In this document: in pieces, positions 44,931-52,886 of the stretch
Layout of the letters: the number at the start of each line of letters is the position of its first letter
How positions within the stretch are numbered: position 1 is the stretch's first letter
Assembly (NCBI RefSeq): GCF_000294655.1
Contig: NZ_CAHP01000021.1
Location: forward strand, 173,294-228,282
Length of the DNA: 54,989 nt
Reading direction: 5' to 3'
From: Magnetospirillum molischianum DSM 120
GTDB lineage: Bacteria; Pseudomonadota; Alphaproteobacteria; Rhodospirillales; Magnetospirillaceae
Position numbers and translations under genes: made by a program
Notes under the pieces: model-generated
Database searches by the model: none
What the model was told of the DNA's origin: nothing
Seen by the model: the letters and a program-made list of their open reading frames with translations, nothing else

Positions 44931-46064
44931 ATGACCTCCGACCCGCTGGCGCTGGCCCAGGCGCTGATCCGTTGCCCCAGCGTGACTCCCGAGGATGCCG
45001 GAGCGATCGATCTGCTGATCGACGTTCTGACGCCGATGGGGTTCGTCTGCCACGAGATCCGCTCGGCGACCGGCGGGCCGGAGATTCGCAACCTCTACGC
45101 CCGTCGGGGGACTGCCGGGCCGAATTTCTGCTTTGCCGGGCATACCGACGTGGTGCCGCCGGGGCAGGGATGGAATGTCGATCCCTTTGCCGCCGAGGTC
45201 ATTGACGGCCGTCTGTTCGGCCGGGGGGCCGCCGATATGAAGGGCGGCATCGCCTGCTTCGTCGCGGCGGTGGCGCGCTTATTGGCCGAGGGGGAACCCG
45301 CGGGATCGATCTCGTTGCTGATCACCGGCGATGAGGAAGGCCGCGCCGTTGACGGTACCGTCAAGGTGCTCGACTGGTTGGCGGCACGGGACGAAACAAT
45401 CGATGCCTGTCTGGTCGGCGAGCCGACCAATCCCCGCGATCTGGGCGAGATGATCAAGATCGGTCGTCGCGGCAGTCTTAACGCCCGCCTGCGGGTGATC
45501 GGCACCCAGGGCCATTCCGCCTATCCCCATCTCGCCGACAATCCGATTCCCCGTCTGATCGAGATTTTACGGCGGCTGACCGAGATACCCCTGGACCAGG
45601 GCACGCCGCACTTCCAGCCCTCGACCCTGGCTTTGACCACCGTCGATGTCGGCAACCCCGCCACCAATGTTATCCCCGCCGAGGCCCGCGCCGGATTCAA
45701 CATCCGCTTTAACGATCTGCATGACGGCGCATCGTTGACGAGCCGGATCGAACAGACGGCCCGCGATGCCGGGGGACAGGTCGAGGTAACGGTCGAGGTA
45801 TCCGGTGAAGCGTTCCTTACGCCGCCCGGCCGGTTGTCCGACAGTCTGGTCGCCGCGATCCGGGCCGAGACCGGTTTGACGCCCGACCTTTCGACCAGCG
45901 GCGGGACGTCGGACGCCCGTTTCATCCGCACGATCTGCCCCGTGGTCGAGTTCGGACTGGTCGGCCAGACCATTCATAAAGCCAATGAAAACGTCGCTGT
46001 CGCCGACCTGAACGGGCTGACCGCGATCTATCATCGCCTGCTTGTCGATTGGGTGGGGGCATGA
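44931..46064 (+). CDS. dapE: Succinyl-diaminopimelate desuccinylase DapE
   Basis: This 377 aa M20-family dinuclear zinc hydrolase releases LL-DAP from N-succinyl-LL-DAP. Metal ligands and catalytic residues lie in F-A-G-H-T-D-V-V-P (H71, D73), [17 protein letters not shown], and the C-terminal G-Q-T-I-H-K-A-N-E. The dimerisation lid includes the [10 protein letters not shown] motif. The ATG lies 2 nt after dapD, and its stop overlaps the next gene (ATGA). Confidence 0.97.
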   Translation: MTSDPLALAQALIRCPSVTPEDAGAIDLLIDVLTPMGFVCHEIRSATGGPEIRNLYARRGTAGPNFCFAGHTDVVPPGQGWNVDPFAAEVIDGRLFGRGAADMKGGIACFVAAVARLLAEGEPAGSISLLITGDEEGRAVDGTVKVLDWLAARDETIDACLVGEPTNPRDLGEMIKIGRRGSLNARLRVIGTQGHSAYPHLADNPIPRLIEILRRLTEIPLDQGTPHFQPSTLALTTVDVGNPATNVIPAEARAGFNIRFNDLHDGASLTSRIEQTARDAGGQVEVTVEVSGEAFLTPPGRLSDSLVAAIRAETGLTPDLSTSGGTSDARFIRTICPVVEFGLVGQTIHKANENVAVADLNGLTAIYHRLLVDWVGA

Positions 46065-46615
46065 TCGGGTTTGCCGAAATCATCCGTTCTGTCTATGGCT
46101 GCTGGCAAGTCGCCTGCGGTAAGCCCAGCGGACTGCAATGGCTCGATTGTTCGTCCGGCGGGGTCCGGCGTTCGTTCTGGGGTCCGGCGCTGGTGTTGCC
46201 CGGCGTGCTGGCGCTCCAGGCCATCGACGGCGCGTTTGCCAAGGATATAGCCTGGGCTTTGGCGGTGCAGTTGATCGCCTTTGTCATCGGCTGCACCGCC
46301 TTTCCTCTGGCGGTAGCCCAAATCTCCGACGAGATTGGGTGCGGTGCGAACTATGCCCGCTATCTGGTCGCCTATAACTGGTCGGCGGTGATTCAGATTT
46401 CCGTCTTGTTGCCGGTGGCGCTGCTGGCTTGGGTGATGCCCGGCACGCCTTTGGCCGTGCTCAGTCTGGTGGTAACGGTCGCCCTGTTATTTTATCAGGC
46501 CTATATCGCCCGGATTGCGCTGGGAGTGACCTCTCTTGCCGCTGGTTTGCTGGTTCTGCTCGATATTCTGATCGGAACTTTGGTGCAGACCGCTGCTGAT
46601 CGCATCGCCGGATAG
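46061..46615 (+). CDS. Unrecognised integral membrane protein
   Basis: This 184 aa protein was not recognised. Hydropathy by eye suggests four membrane helices: about 45-62, 68-90, 115-138 and 140-175. The N-terminal soluble part ([17 protein letters not shown]) and the motif [18 protein letters not shown] lie before and between them. Start and stop are clear: the ATG overlaps the dapE stop, and cobA starts 20 nt after its end. Tight coupling suggests co-expression with dapE and cobA but does not reveal function. Confidence 0.72.
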   Translation: MIGFAEIIRSVYGCWQVACGKPSGLQWLDCSSGGVRRSFWGPALVLPGVLALQAIDGAFAKDIAWALAVQLIAFVIGCTAFPLAVAQISDEIGCGANYARYLVAYNWSAVIQISVLLPVALLAWVMPGTPLAVLSLVVTVALLFYQAYIARIALGVTSLAAGLLVLLDILIGTLVQTAADRIAG

Positions 46616-46635
46616 CGAGTGCTATCTTGGTCGGC

Positions 46636-47412
46636 ATGGATCACCTTCCCTTCTCCCTGCCTCCATTCGATCCCGGCTCGGTCTGGCTGACCGGCGCCGG
46701 GCCGGGCGATCCCGGTTTGCTGACGCTGATGGCGCTGCATGGGTTGCGCCACGCCGATATCGTGATTCACGATGCGCTGCTTGATTCCCGCCTGCTGGCT
46801 CTGGTTCGGCCCGGCGTGACGGTCGAAGCTTGGGGCAAGCGCGGCGGTCGCGCCTCTCCGCATCAAAGCGCGATCACGGCCCGACTGATCGAACTGGCCG
46901 GCCAGGGGCTGCGGGTGCTGCGGTTGAAGGGCGGCGATCCGTTTGTCTTCGGTCGCGGCGCGGAAGAAGCATTGGCTCTTGCCGCCGCCGCCATTCCCTT
47001 TCGTATCGTGCCGGGAATCACGTCCGGGATCGGTGGGCTGGCCTATGCCGGTCTTCCGGTTACAGCGGGTGTGTCCAATTCCGCCTTTGCTTTTGTCACG
47101 GGGCATGGACCCGACGGTGGCTTGCCGGACGATCTTGAGCGGGTGGCGCAGGCTCCGGTGCTGGTGGTCTTCATGGGGCTGAAGCATCTGGCCGACCTCA
47201 GTTGTCGGCTGGTGGCGGCGGGACGTTCTCCCGACGAGGCGGCGGCGCTGGTTGCCGAGGCGGCAACGCCGCGCCAGAGGGTGGTTGAAACCCGGTTGGC
47301 CGATCTGGCCGAAAGCGCGGCGGCCCATGCACTGGACCCGCCCGCTTTGGTGGTGGTCGGGCCGATCGTGGCGTTGCGTGCGCAGCTCGATTGGTGGCGG
47401 CCGCATGCATGA
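46636..47412 (+). CDS. cobA: Uroporphyrinogen-III C-methyltransferase CobA
   Basis: This 258 aa SAM enzyme makes precorrin-2, the entry to cobalamin (and siroheme) synthesis. Signatures are V-W-L-T-G-A-G-P-G-D-P-G-L-L-T, VEAWGKRGGRASPHQSAI, RLKGGDPFVFGRGAEEAL, FRIVPGITSGIGGLAYAGLPVT, TGHGPDGG and VFMGLKHL. It is a single-domain CobA and carries no CysG dehydrogenase/ferrochelatase part. I chose ATG 46636 over a TTG at 46627. The 3' end overlaps the next gene by 8 nt. Confidence 0.95.
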   Translation: MDHLPFSLPPFDPGSVWLTGAGPGDPGLLTLMALHGLRHADIVIHDALLDSRLLALVRPGVTVEAWGKRGGRASPHQSAITARLIELAGQGLRVLRLKGGDPFVFGRGAEEALALAAAAIPFRIVPGITSGIGGLAYAGLPVTAGVSNSAFAFVTGHGPDGGLPDDLERVAQAPVLVVFMGLKHLADLSCRLVAAGRSPDEAAALVAEAATPRQRVVETRLADLAESAAAHALDPPALVVVGPIVALRAQLDWWRPHA

Positions 47413-48139
47413 TGGAATGCATTCCGCCTATGAGGTGTTGCTGGCTCAGTGTGGCAGCGGCAGCGGGTTGATCGCTACCCTGCTGGTTACTGGGTTGATC
47501 GGCGGTGTGCTTCATTGCGGCGGGATGTGCGGGCCGTTGGTGCTGGCCCAGGTGATGGCTGGAACCCAGGCGGTGCCAGCGGGGCCGGGCGGTGAATTGA
47601 GGCGTCTGGCCGGGGCGGCGCTGCTGCCCTATCATTTCGGCCGTGTTTTGACCTATACCGCGCTGGGAGGCATCGCGGGCAGCATCGCCGGAGTTTGGCG
47701 CGATCTGCCGCTATTTCGCTGGATTGCGGTGGCGCTGCTGTTGTTGGCGGCGCTGCTGTTGGCGCTTCAGGCCTGGCCGCGCCGAGGCGGCGGCGCTTTT
47801 GGTGGTTTCGTTCCGGGACTGGGCCGCCTTGTCCGGCCGTTGTTCGCCGCACCGATTGGTTGGCGTGGGCTTCTGCTCGGGATGATTCTGGGATTGCTGC
47901 CCTGTGGGATGGTCTATGCCGCGCTGGCGGCGGCGGCCTCGGCTGGCGATCCGTTGGTCTCTGCCGTGGCGATGGCGGCGTTCGGAATCGGTACGATGCC
48001 GGTGTTGATTTTGGTCGCGGCGATCGGCCACGCCGCTCTGACCTATTGGCGGCGGCCGCTGCTGCGTATCGCTCCGGTTCTGTTGCTGCTGAATGCCGGT
48101 TGGTTGGGTCTGTTGGCCTTTCGTTTGGCGGTGGGATGA
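47405..48139 (+). CDS. TauE/SafE (UreH-like) family membrane protein
   Basis: This 244 aa inner-membrane protein has about six helices in two halves. The first contains GGVLHCGGMCGPLVLAQ and the second LGLLPCGMVYAALA, the paired Cys/Pro motifs of the UreH/sulfite-exporter-like group that is related to DsbD-type transporters. Members are tied to metal (copper, nickel) or sulfur handling. Here it overlaps cobA (8 nt) and cobB (ATGA), so a role in cobalt supply or redox for cobalamin synthesis is plausible but only inferred. A second start, ATG 47417, is also possible. Confidence 0.82.
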   Translation: MHDGMHSAYEVLLAQCGSGSGLIATLLVTGLIGGVLHCGGMCGPLVLAQVMAGTQAVPAGPGGELRRLAGAALLPYHFGRVLTYTALGGIAGSIAGVWRDLPLFRWIAVALLLLAALLLALQAWPRRGGGAFGGFVPGLGRLVRPLFAAPIGWRGLLLGMILGLLPCGMVYAALAAAASAGDPLVSAVAMAAFGIGTMPVLILVAAIGHAALTYWRRPLLRIAPVLLLLNAGWLGLLAFRLAVG

Positions 48140-49488
48140 AGATTATGGGCGCACCCGGCGTGATCATTTCGGCCCCGTCATCGGGCAGTGGCAAGACCTC
48201 GGTAACGCTGGGGGTGTTGCGGGCGTTGAGCCGCCGTGGCCTGACGGTGGGGTCGGCCAAGGTCGGACCGGACTTTATCGATCCCGCGTTTCACGCCGCT
48301 GCCAGCGGACAATCCTGTTTCAATCTGGACGGCTGGGCGATGCTCCCGGCGACCCTGGCCGGGTTGGCGGCGCGGGTCGGCGATGGCGTCGATCTGGTGG
48401 TTTGCGAAGGTGTGATGGGGTTGTTCGACGGCGCCTTGACCGCGCCCGGACAGCCCGACGGCAGCACCGCATCGCTGGCCCTTGCCACCGGCTGGCCGGT
48501 GGTGCTGGTGCTGGACGGACGCGGTATGATTGCCTCGGCGGCGGCGGTTCTGGCCGGGTTCGATCGGTTGCGGCCTGGACCGGGACTGGCCGGAGTTGTG
48601 TTCAACCGGGTGCGCAGTTCCCGCGCTCAAGCCGCGATCGAAGCCGCCTGCCGTGCCGCCTGTCCTGATGTTGCGTTGCTGGGGTTCTTGCCTCCTTCTC
48701 CGGCGCTGGAGATGAAAAGCCGTCATCTCGGGCTGGTTCAGGCGTGCGAGCGGCCTGATCTCGACGCCTTTTTGGAGGGCGCGGCGGCGCTGGTCGAGAC
48801 TCATCTCGATCTCGATTCGTTGTGCGCCCTGGCCCGACCGGCCCGGATTGCCGCTGCCGCGCCAGTGCCGGTGCCGCCGTTGGGGCAGCGGATCGCGTTG
48901 GCGCACGATGCCGCTTTCGCCTTCGCCTATCCCGCCACGCTGGAAGGGTGGCGGGCGGCCGGAGCTGAGATTCTGCCGTTCTCGCCCCTGGCCGATCAGG
49001 GACCGGACCCATCTGCCGATGCAGTCTATTTACCCGGAGGCTATCCCGAGCTGCATGCGGGCCTGCTGGCGGCGAATGGCGGATTTCTGGGGGGCTTGCG
49101 TGCCGCCGCGGCGCGGGGAGCGGCGGTGTTCGGCGAGTGCGGCGGCTATATGGTTTTGGGGCGCGGCATCGAAGACGAGACCGGCACCCGCCACCAGATG
49201 GCCGGGCTGCTGGGACTGGAAAGCTCGTTCGCCCGGCGGCGACTTCATCTTGGTTATCGCCGCGCCGTGGTGGAAACAGCCGGGCCGTTGGGAGCCGCCG
49301 GGGCGATCTTTCGCGGCCACGAATTTCATTACGCAACAATTCTGGCCGAGGAGGGAACGCCGCTGTTCGCCGTTTCCGGGGCTGACGGTGCCGGGCTTGG
49401 CCGCTGTGGGCTTTGCGCTTCCGGCACCGTTGCCGGGTCGTTCGTTCACCTGATCGACCGGGATGTGGACTCGGTTACACTGCCTTGA
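48136..49488 (+). CDS. cobB: Hydrogenobyrinic/cobyrinic acid a,c-diamide synthase CobB
   Basis: This 450 aa glutamine-dependent amidotransferase amidates the a and c carboxyls of the corrin ring. The N-terminal ATPase half has the P-loop A-P-S-S-G-S-G-K-T-S and K-V-G-P-D-F-I-D-P. The C-terminal class I GATase-like half has the nucleophile Cys335 in F-G-E-C-G-G-Y-M-V-L-G, with YLPGGYPELH before it and F-R-G-H-E-F-H-Y near the end. The start overlaps the TauE/SafE gene. The 3' end overlaps the convergent phaC stop by 14 nt. Confidence 0.95.
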   Translation: MKIMGAPGVIISAPSSGSGKTSVTLGVLRALSRRGLTVGSAKVGPDFIDPAFHAAASGQSCFNLDGWAMLPATLAGLAARVGDGVDLVVCEGVMGLFDGALTAPGQPDGSTASLALATGWPVVLVLDGRGMIASAAAVLAGFDRLRPGPGLAGVVFNRVRSSRAQAAIEAACRAACPDVALLGFLPPSPALEMKSRHLGLVQACERPDLDAFLEGAAALVETHLDLDSLCALARPARIAAAAPVPVPPLGQRIALAHDAAFAFAYPATLEGWRAAGAEILPFSPLADQGPDPSADAVYLPGGYPELHAGLLAANGGFLGGLRAAAARGAAVFGECGGYMVLGRGIEDETGTRHQMAGLLGLESSFARRRLHLGYRRAVVETAGPLGAAGAIFRGHEFHYATILAEEGTPLFAVSGADGAGLGRCGLCASGTVAGSFVHLIDRDVDSVTLP

Positions 49489-51271
49489 CCGTGACGTAGG
49501 AGCCGGGAGCGTCCTCTATCACCGGGAAAGGCCCCTCGCCCGGCTGGCGAACCGCGACTTGCGGCCCGGCGTTCTTTTCGACCCAGCCCTGCCAATCGAC
49601 CCACCACGATCCAGGGTTTTCCGTCGCGCCAGCCAGCCAGGTTTCTGGACTTTTAGCTTTCTTGGCGTTGACCCAGTAATTGTATTTGTTGGCGACGGGG
49701 GGATTGACCACGCCCGCGATGTGGCCCGAGGCCGACAACACGAAGCGGACCGGGCCAGAGACGTTTCGTGTCAGCGAGAACGTGCTTTGCCACGGTGCGA
49801 TGTGGTCCTCGCGGGTTGAAAGCATGTAGATCGGCGTCTTGATCGCGCCCAGATCGATCGGGATTGCGTCGATCTCGATTCCGCCCGGCTCGACCAGCTT
49901 GTTCTCCTGATACATTTTGCGCAGGTAGAAGCTGTGCATCGCCGCCGGCATCCGGGTTGAGTCCGAGTTCCAGTACAGTAGGTCGAACGGGAACGGATCC
50001 TTGCCCAGCAGGTAATTGTTGACGACGAACGACCAGATCAGGTCGTTGGCGCGCAGCATGTTGAAGGTCGTGGCCATGTCGCGACCGTCGAGATAACCAG
50101 TCTGTGACATCCGCGCTTCGAGGCTGACCAACTGTTCTTCGTCGATGAAGATCCCCAGTTCGCCCGGTTCCTTGAAATCGGTCATGGTGGCGAGCAGGGT
50201 GGCCGAGACGATGCGGTCGTCGCCTTTTGCCGCCATCCAGGCCAGGGTGCAGACAGTCAGGGTCCCGCCCAGGCAATAGCCGACGATATTGGCTTTGCGT
50301 TGGCCGGTGATCTGTTCGATGACGTCGAGTGCGGCCAGTGGGCCTTCGTGCATGTAGTCGCTGAAGGTTTTCCCTCCCAGCGATTCGTCGGGGTTGACCC
50401 ACGAAATAACGAACACGGTATGGCCCTGATCGACGGCCCATTTCAGGAAGGAATTTTTCGGCCGCAGATCGAGGATGTAATATTTGTTGATCCACGGCGG
50501 CACCACCAGCAGCGGCGTCTCGAACGTGGTGGCGGTGGTGGGCGAATATTGGATCAACTGCATCAGGTCGTTTTGGAAGACGACCTTGCCCGGTGTGACG
50601 GCGATGTTCTCGCCGACACGGAAGGCGTCGTAATCGGTCATCCGAATCGCCAGATTGCCCTTGCCGCGTTCCAGGTCGCCCAGCAGGTTGTCGAGGCCCT
50701 TCAGCAGATTTTCGCCGCCGGATTCAATCGTGGCGCGCAGCACCTCGGGATTGGTCAGCACGAAATTGCTGGGGGCCATCGCATCGACGAACTGGCGGGT
50801 ATAGAAATCAACCTTCTTGGCTGATTGATCGTCCAATCCTTCGACCCCGCGCACGACGTTTTGCATCCATCGTGCCGACAACAGATAAGATTGCTTGATG
50901 TAATCGAAGACCTCGTTGTCGTTCCACATCTGATCCTTGAAGCGGCGGTCGCCAGCCTCTGGCGATGCCACCGGTTCGGTCTTTTGCCCCAGCATTCGCA
51001 GCGTCGTGTTTTGCCACAGCGCGGCGTAATCCTGCCACAGCGAGACCTGCGCCTCGACGATCTTGGCCGGATCGCTGATGATCCGCGTCGTCATTTCAAG
51101 AAAAGCGTTGCCGATGTTCAGCGGGTCAAGCGAGGCGATGGTTGGATCGGCTGCCTGACGGGCCATGAAATCGCTGACAAGTCGTTGACTGCGCTCCGCG
51201 ATGCTGGTCATTGCCGAAGAAAACTCGGAGGGATCGAGCAGCTTGGTTCCCGCGACCTTTGGATCGGTCAT
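49475..51271 (-). CDS. phaC: Class I poly(3-hydroxyalkanoate) synthase PhaC
   Basis: This 598 aa enzyme polymerises hydroxyacyl-CoA on granule surfaces. The lipase-like box is G-Y-C-L-G-G with the nucleophile Cys333. The catalytic Asp lies in S-T-R-E-D-H-I-A-P and the His in S-A-S-G-H-I-A-G-V. PPWINKYYILDLRP and PAAMHSFYLRKMY are also typical of class I synthases. No PhaE or PhaR lies next to it, consistent with class I. I chose ATG 51271, preceded by GGGG with 6 nt spacing; ATG 51283 is 4 codons upstream. It is divergent from the lipoprotein gene. Confidence 0.96.
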   Translation of the reverse strand: MTDPKVAGTKLLDPSEFSSAMTSIAERSQRLVSDFMARQAADPTIASLDPLNIGNAFLEMTTRIISDPAKIVEAQVSLWQDYAALWQNTTLRMLGQKTEPVASPEAGDRRFKDQMWNDNEVFDYIKQSYLLSARWMQNVVRGVEGLDDQSAKKVDFYTRQFVDAMAPSNFVLTNPEVLRATIESGGENLLKGLDNLLGDLERGKGNLAIRMTDYDAFRVGENIAVTPGKVVFQNDLMQLIQYSPTTATTFETPLLVVPPWINKYYILDLRPKNSFLKWAVDQGHTVFVISWVNPDESLGGKTFSDYMHEGPLAALDVIEQITGQRKANIVGYCLGGTLTVCTLAWMAAKGDDRIVSATLLATMTDFKEPGELGIFIDEEQLVSLEARMSQTGYLDGRDMATTFNMLRANDLIWSFVVNNYLLGKDPFPFDLLYWNSDSTRMPAAMHSFYLRKMYQENKLVEPGGIEIDAIPIDLGAIKTPIYMLSTREDHIAPWQSTFSLTRNVSGPVRFVLSASGHIAGVVNPPVANKYNYWVNAKKAKSPETWLAGATENPGSWWVDWQGWVEKNAGPQVAVRQPGEGPFPVIEDAPGSYVTVKAV

Positions 51272-51359
51272 TTCGCACCCCATGGATGTTGCAGGAAGAA
51301 ACGCCGCCGTTACCGATCATATCGACCGGTCCGGAGGGTGACGAGAAAATCGTCCTCTC

Positions 51360-51387
51360 TTTACACGTTACACACAATCTATATACT
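51360..51387 (+). promoter_or_regulatory. Promoter for the Pro/Ala-rich lipoprotein gene
   Basis: TTTACA (51360-51365), 16 nt and TATACT (51382-51387) both match 5/6, in an AT-rich part of the phaC-lipoprotein divergent gap. The predicted start is near 51394, 83 nt before the gene. Confidence 0.6.
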
Positions 51388-51476
51388 TTCTATCGCACGC
51401 CTGATAAATGTGAACTTGCCGTAAAACCCGGCAGAGACCAATTTCTGTTGTCCTTATCGGGGGTTGTCGTCCCACC

Positions 51477-52721
51477 ATGTTCGAGTCCATCGAGGTCATC
51501 CGCCGCAATGCCCGGCGCCGGATGCTCGCGGTCGGCACCAGCGTTGCCACGGTTGCACTGGTTTCTGGTTGCTCATGGGTGCCTGACGCATTGAACCCAT
51601 TCGCAGGATCTTCAAGCGACGACATTCGATCCGATATCGCTATTCCCCGTCGTTCAGATGGAAAGACCTCAGAGACCGCCGCGCAGGAGCCTGGCCGTGG
51701 CCTCGCCGCCGATCGCGACAACGCTAAATATGCCACGGCGACCCGGCGCGAACCCGCCCCCACCAAGCAGTTGGCCCGTCGTACCGTTCCGGCTCCGGTG
51801 CAAACCGCCGATGCAACCCAGACGTCTCCGGTTCGTGTTCCCGCCCCTGTCGCCGCTGCGCCCGCCCCTGTTGCGGCCGTGCCGGTTCCGACTCCTGCCC
51901 CGGTTGCGGCTGCGCCGGTTCCGATTCCCGCTCCTGCGCCGGTTGCGGCTGCGCCGGTTCCGATTCCCGCTCCTGCGCCGGTCGTCGCCGCTCCGTTGCC
52001 GTTGCCTCCCGGCGCGACTTCGGCCAATGTCGCCGCGTTACCTCCGGCGCGTGAAATGCCGTCGCTCGACCGCCCGATGCGCACGGCCCGCGACGAAGGC
52101 CCTGCCTCGGCTCCGCCTCAGGTCGCCAGCGCACCGCCGCCCCGGCCCAACATTCCCGAGACGGTGCCGACCCGCCGCAGCACTCTGGTCGATCATTACC
52201 AGCAGCGTTTGAACGAATCCTCCGTTGCCGCCAGCAAGAGCGGAACGTTCGATTCGGTGCCGCCGCCCCGGCCTGAATCCTCTTATTCACAGCCCGCGTC
52301 GGCCTATGCCGTTCCGGCCAACGCGCCGATCACCTATACCCGCCAGCAACCGCTTCCGGCCGTTGCGTTTGTTGCGCCGGACGAGGCCGCGCCAGAGCTG
52401 ATCCCACCGCGCGGCGTGCGTGGGGCGAAGGGGGCGGTGCTGCCCCCCACTCCGTCCGCCAGCTTTCAGGTCGCGTCGCTTCATCCCGATTACGATGGTC
52501 GTCTGAGCGAGGATACGGTGTCGCAATTGCGCAGCGTCGCCGCTTTGACGCGCCAGTCCGGTGGCGCGATCCGGCTTAATGGGCAGGTCGATCCAGGTCT
52601 CTTTCGTCAGATCGTCGCCACTTTAGGCAAGATGGGCGTTCCGTCCCGCAAGATCCAGCTTGTTCCCGATGAGGATCTCTTCGACGACGGTGGCGCGATT
52701 CGGGTTTCGATCGATTACTGA
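51477..52721 (+). CDS. Pro/Ala-rich lipoprotein with degenerate OmpA-like C-terminus
   Basis: This 414 aa predicted lipoprotein has a signal peptide with lipobox V-S-G-C (Cys32). A long low-complexity Pro/Ala/Val linker (~100-185) contains tandem 13-residue repeats (PVPIPAPAPVAAA register). Pro-rich segments continue to ~325. The C-terminal ~80 residues (from HPDYDGRLSEDTVSQLR) contain RSVAALTRQSGGAIRLNG and IVATLGKMGVPSRKIQL, which follow the strand-helix order of an OmpA-like peptidoglycan-binding domain. The usual G-H-x-D and N-x-x-L-S-x-x-R-A motifs are missing. No named family was recognised. It probably spans from a membrane towards peptidoglycan (inference). Confidence 0.75.
   Translation: MFESIEVIRRNARRRMLAVGTSVATVALVSGCSWVPDALNPFAGSSSDDIRSDIAIPRRSDGKTSETAAQEPGRGLAADRDNAKYATATRREPAPTKQLARRTVPAPVQTADATQTSPVRVPAPVAAAPAPVAAVPVPTPAPVAAAPVPIPAPAPVAAAPVPIPAPAPVVAAPLPLPPGATSANVAALPPAREMPSLDRPMRTARDEGPASAPPQVASAPPPRPNIPETVPTRRSTLVDHYQQRLNESSVAASKSGTFDSVPPPRPESSYSQPASAYAVPANAPITYTRQQPLPAVAFVAPDEAAPELIPPRGVRGAKGAVLPPTPSASFQVASLHPDYDGRLSEDTVSQLRSVAALTRQSGGAIRLNGQVDPGLFRQIVATLGKMGVPSRKIQLVPDEDLFDDGGAIRVSIDY
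51903..51980 (+). repeat. Two perfect 39-bp tandem repeats inside the lipoprotein gene
   Basis: Units 51903-51941 and 51942-51980 are identical and encode 13 residues each, V-A-A-A-P-V-P-I-P-A-P-A-P. A diverged 33 bp unit precedes them at 51870-51902. Perfect identity suggests recent duplication and possible length variation between strains. Confidence 0.85.
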
Positions 52722-52886
52722 TCGTTCCCGTTCCGAACGCGGAGCCACCGCTTTCCCTGGGGAAACGCTGTCCCTTAATGTGCCCGGTCGCGACTGCGTT
52801 CGGCCGGTAATCCCGGTCGCGTCTTCGTGACAGGGGGGGGAATACGGTCTAAACAAGGGAACCGTTTGTCGTCCCGAGGTCTGGGA

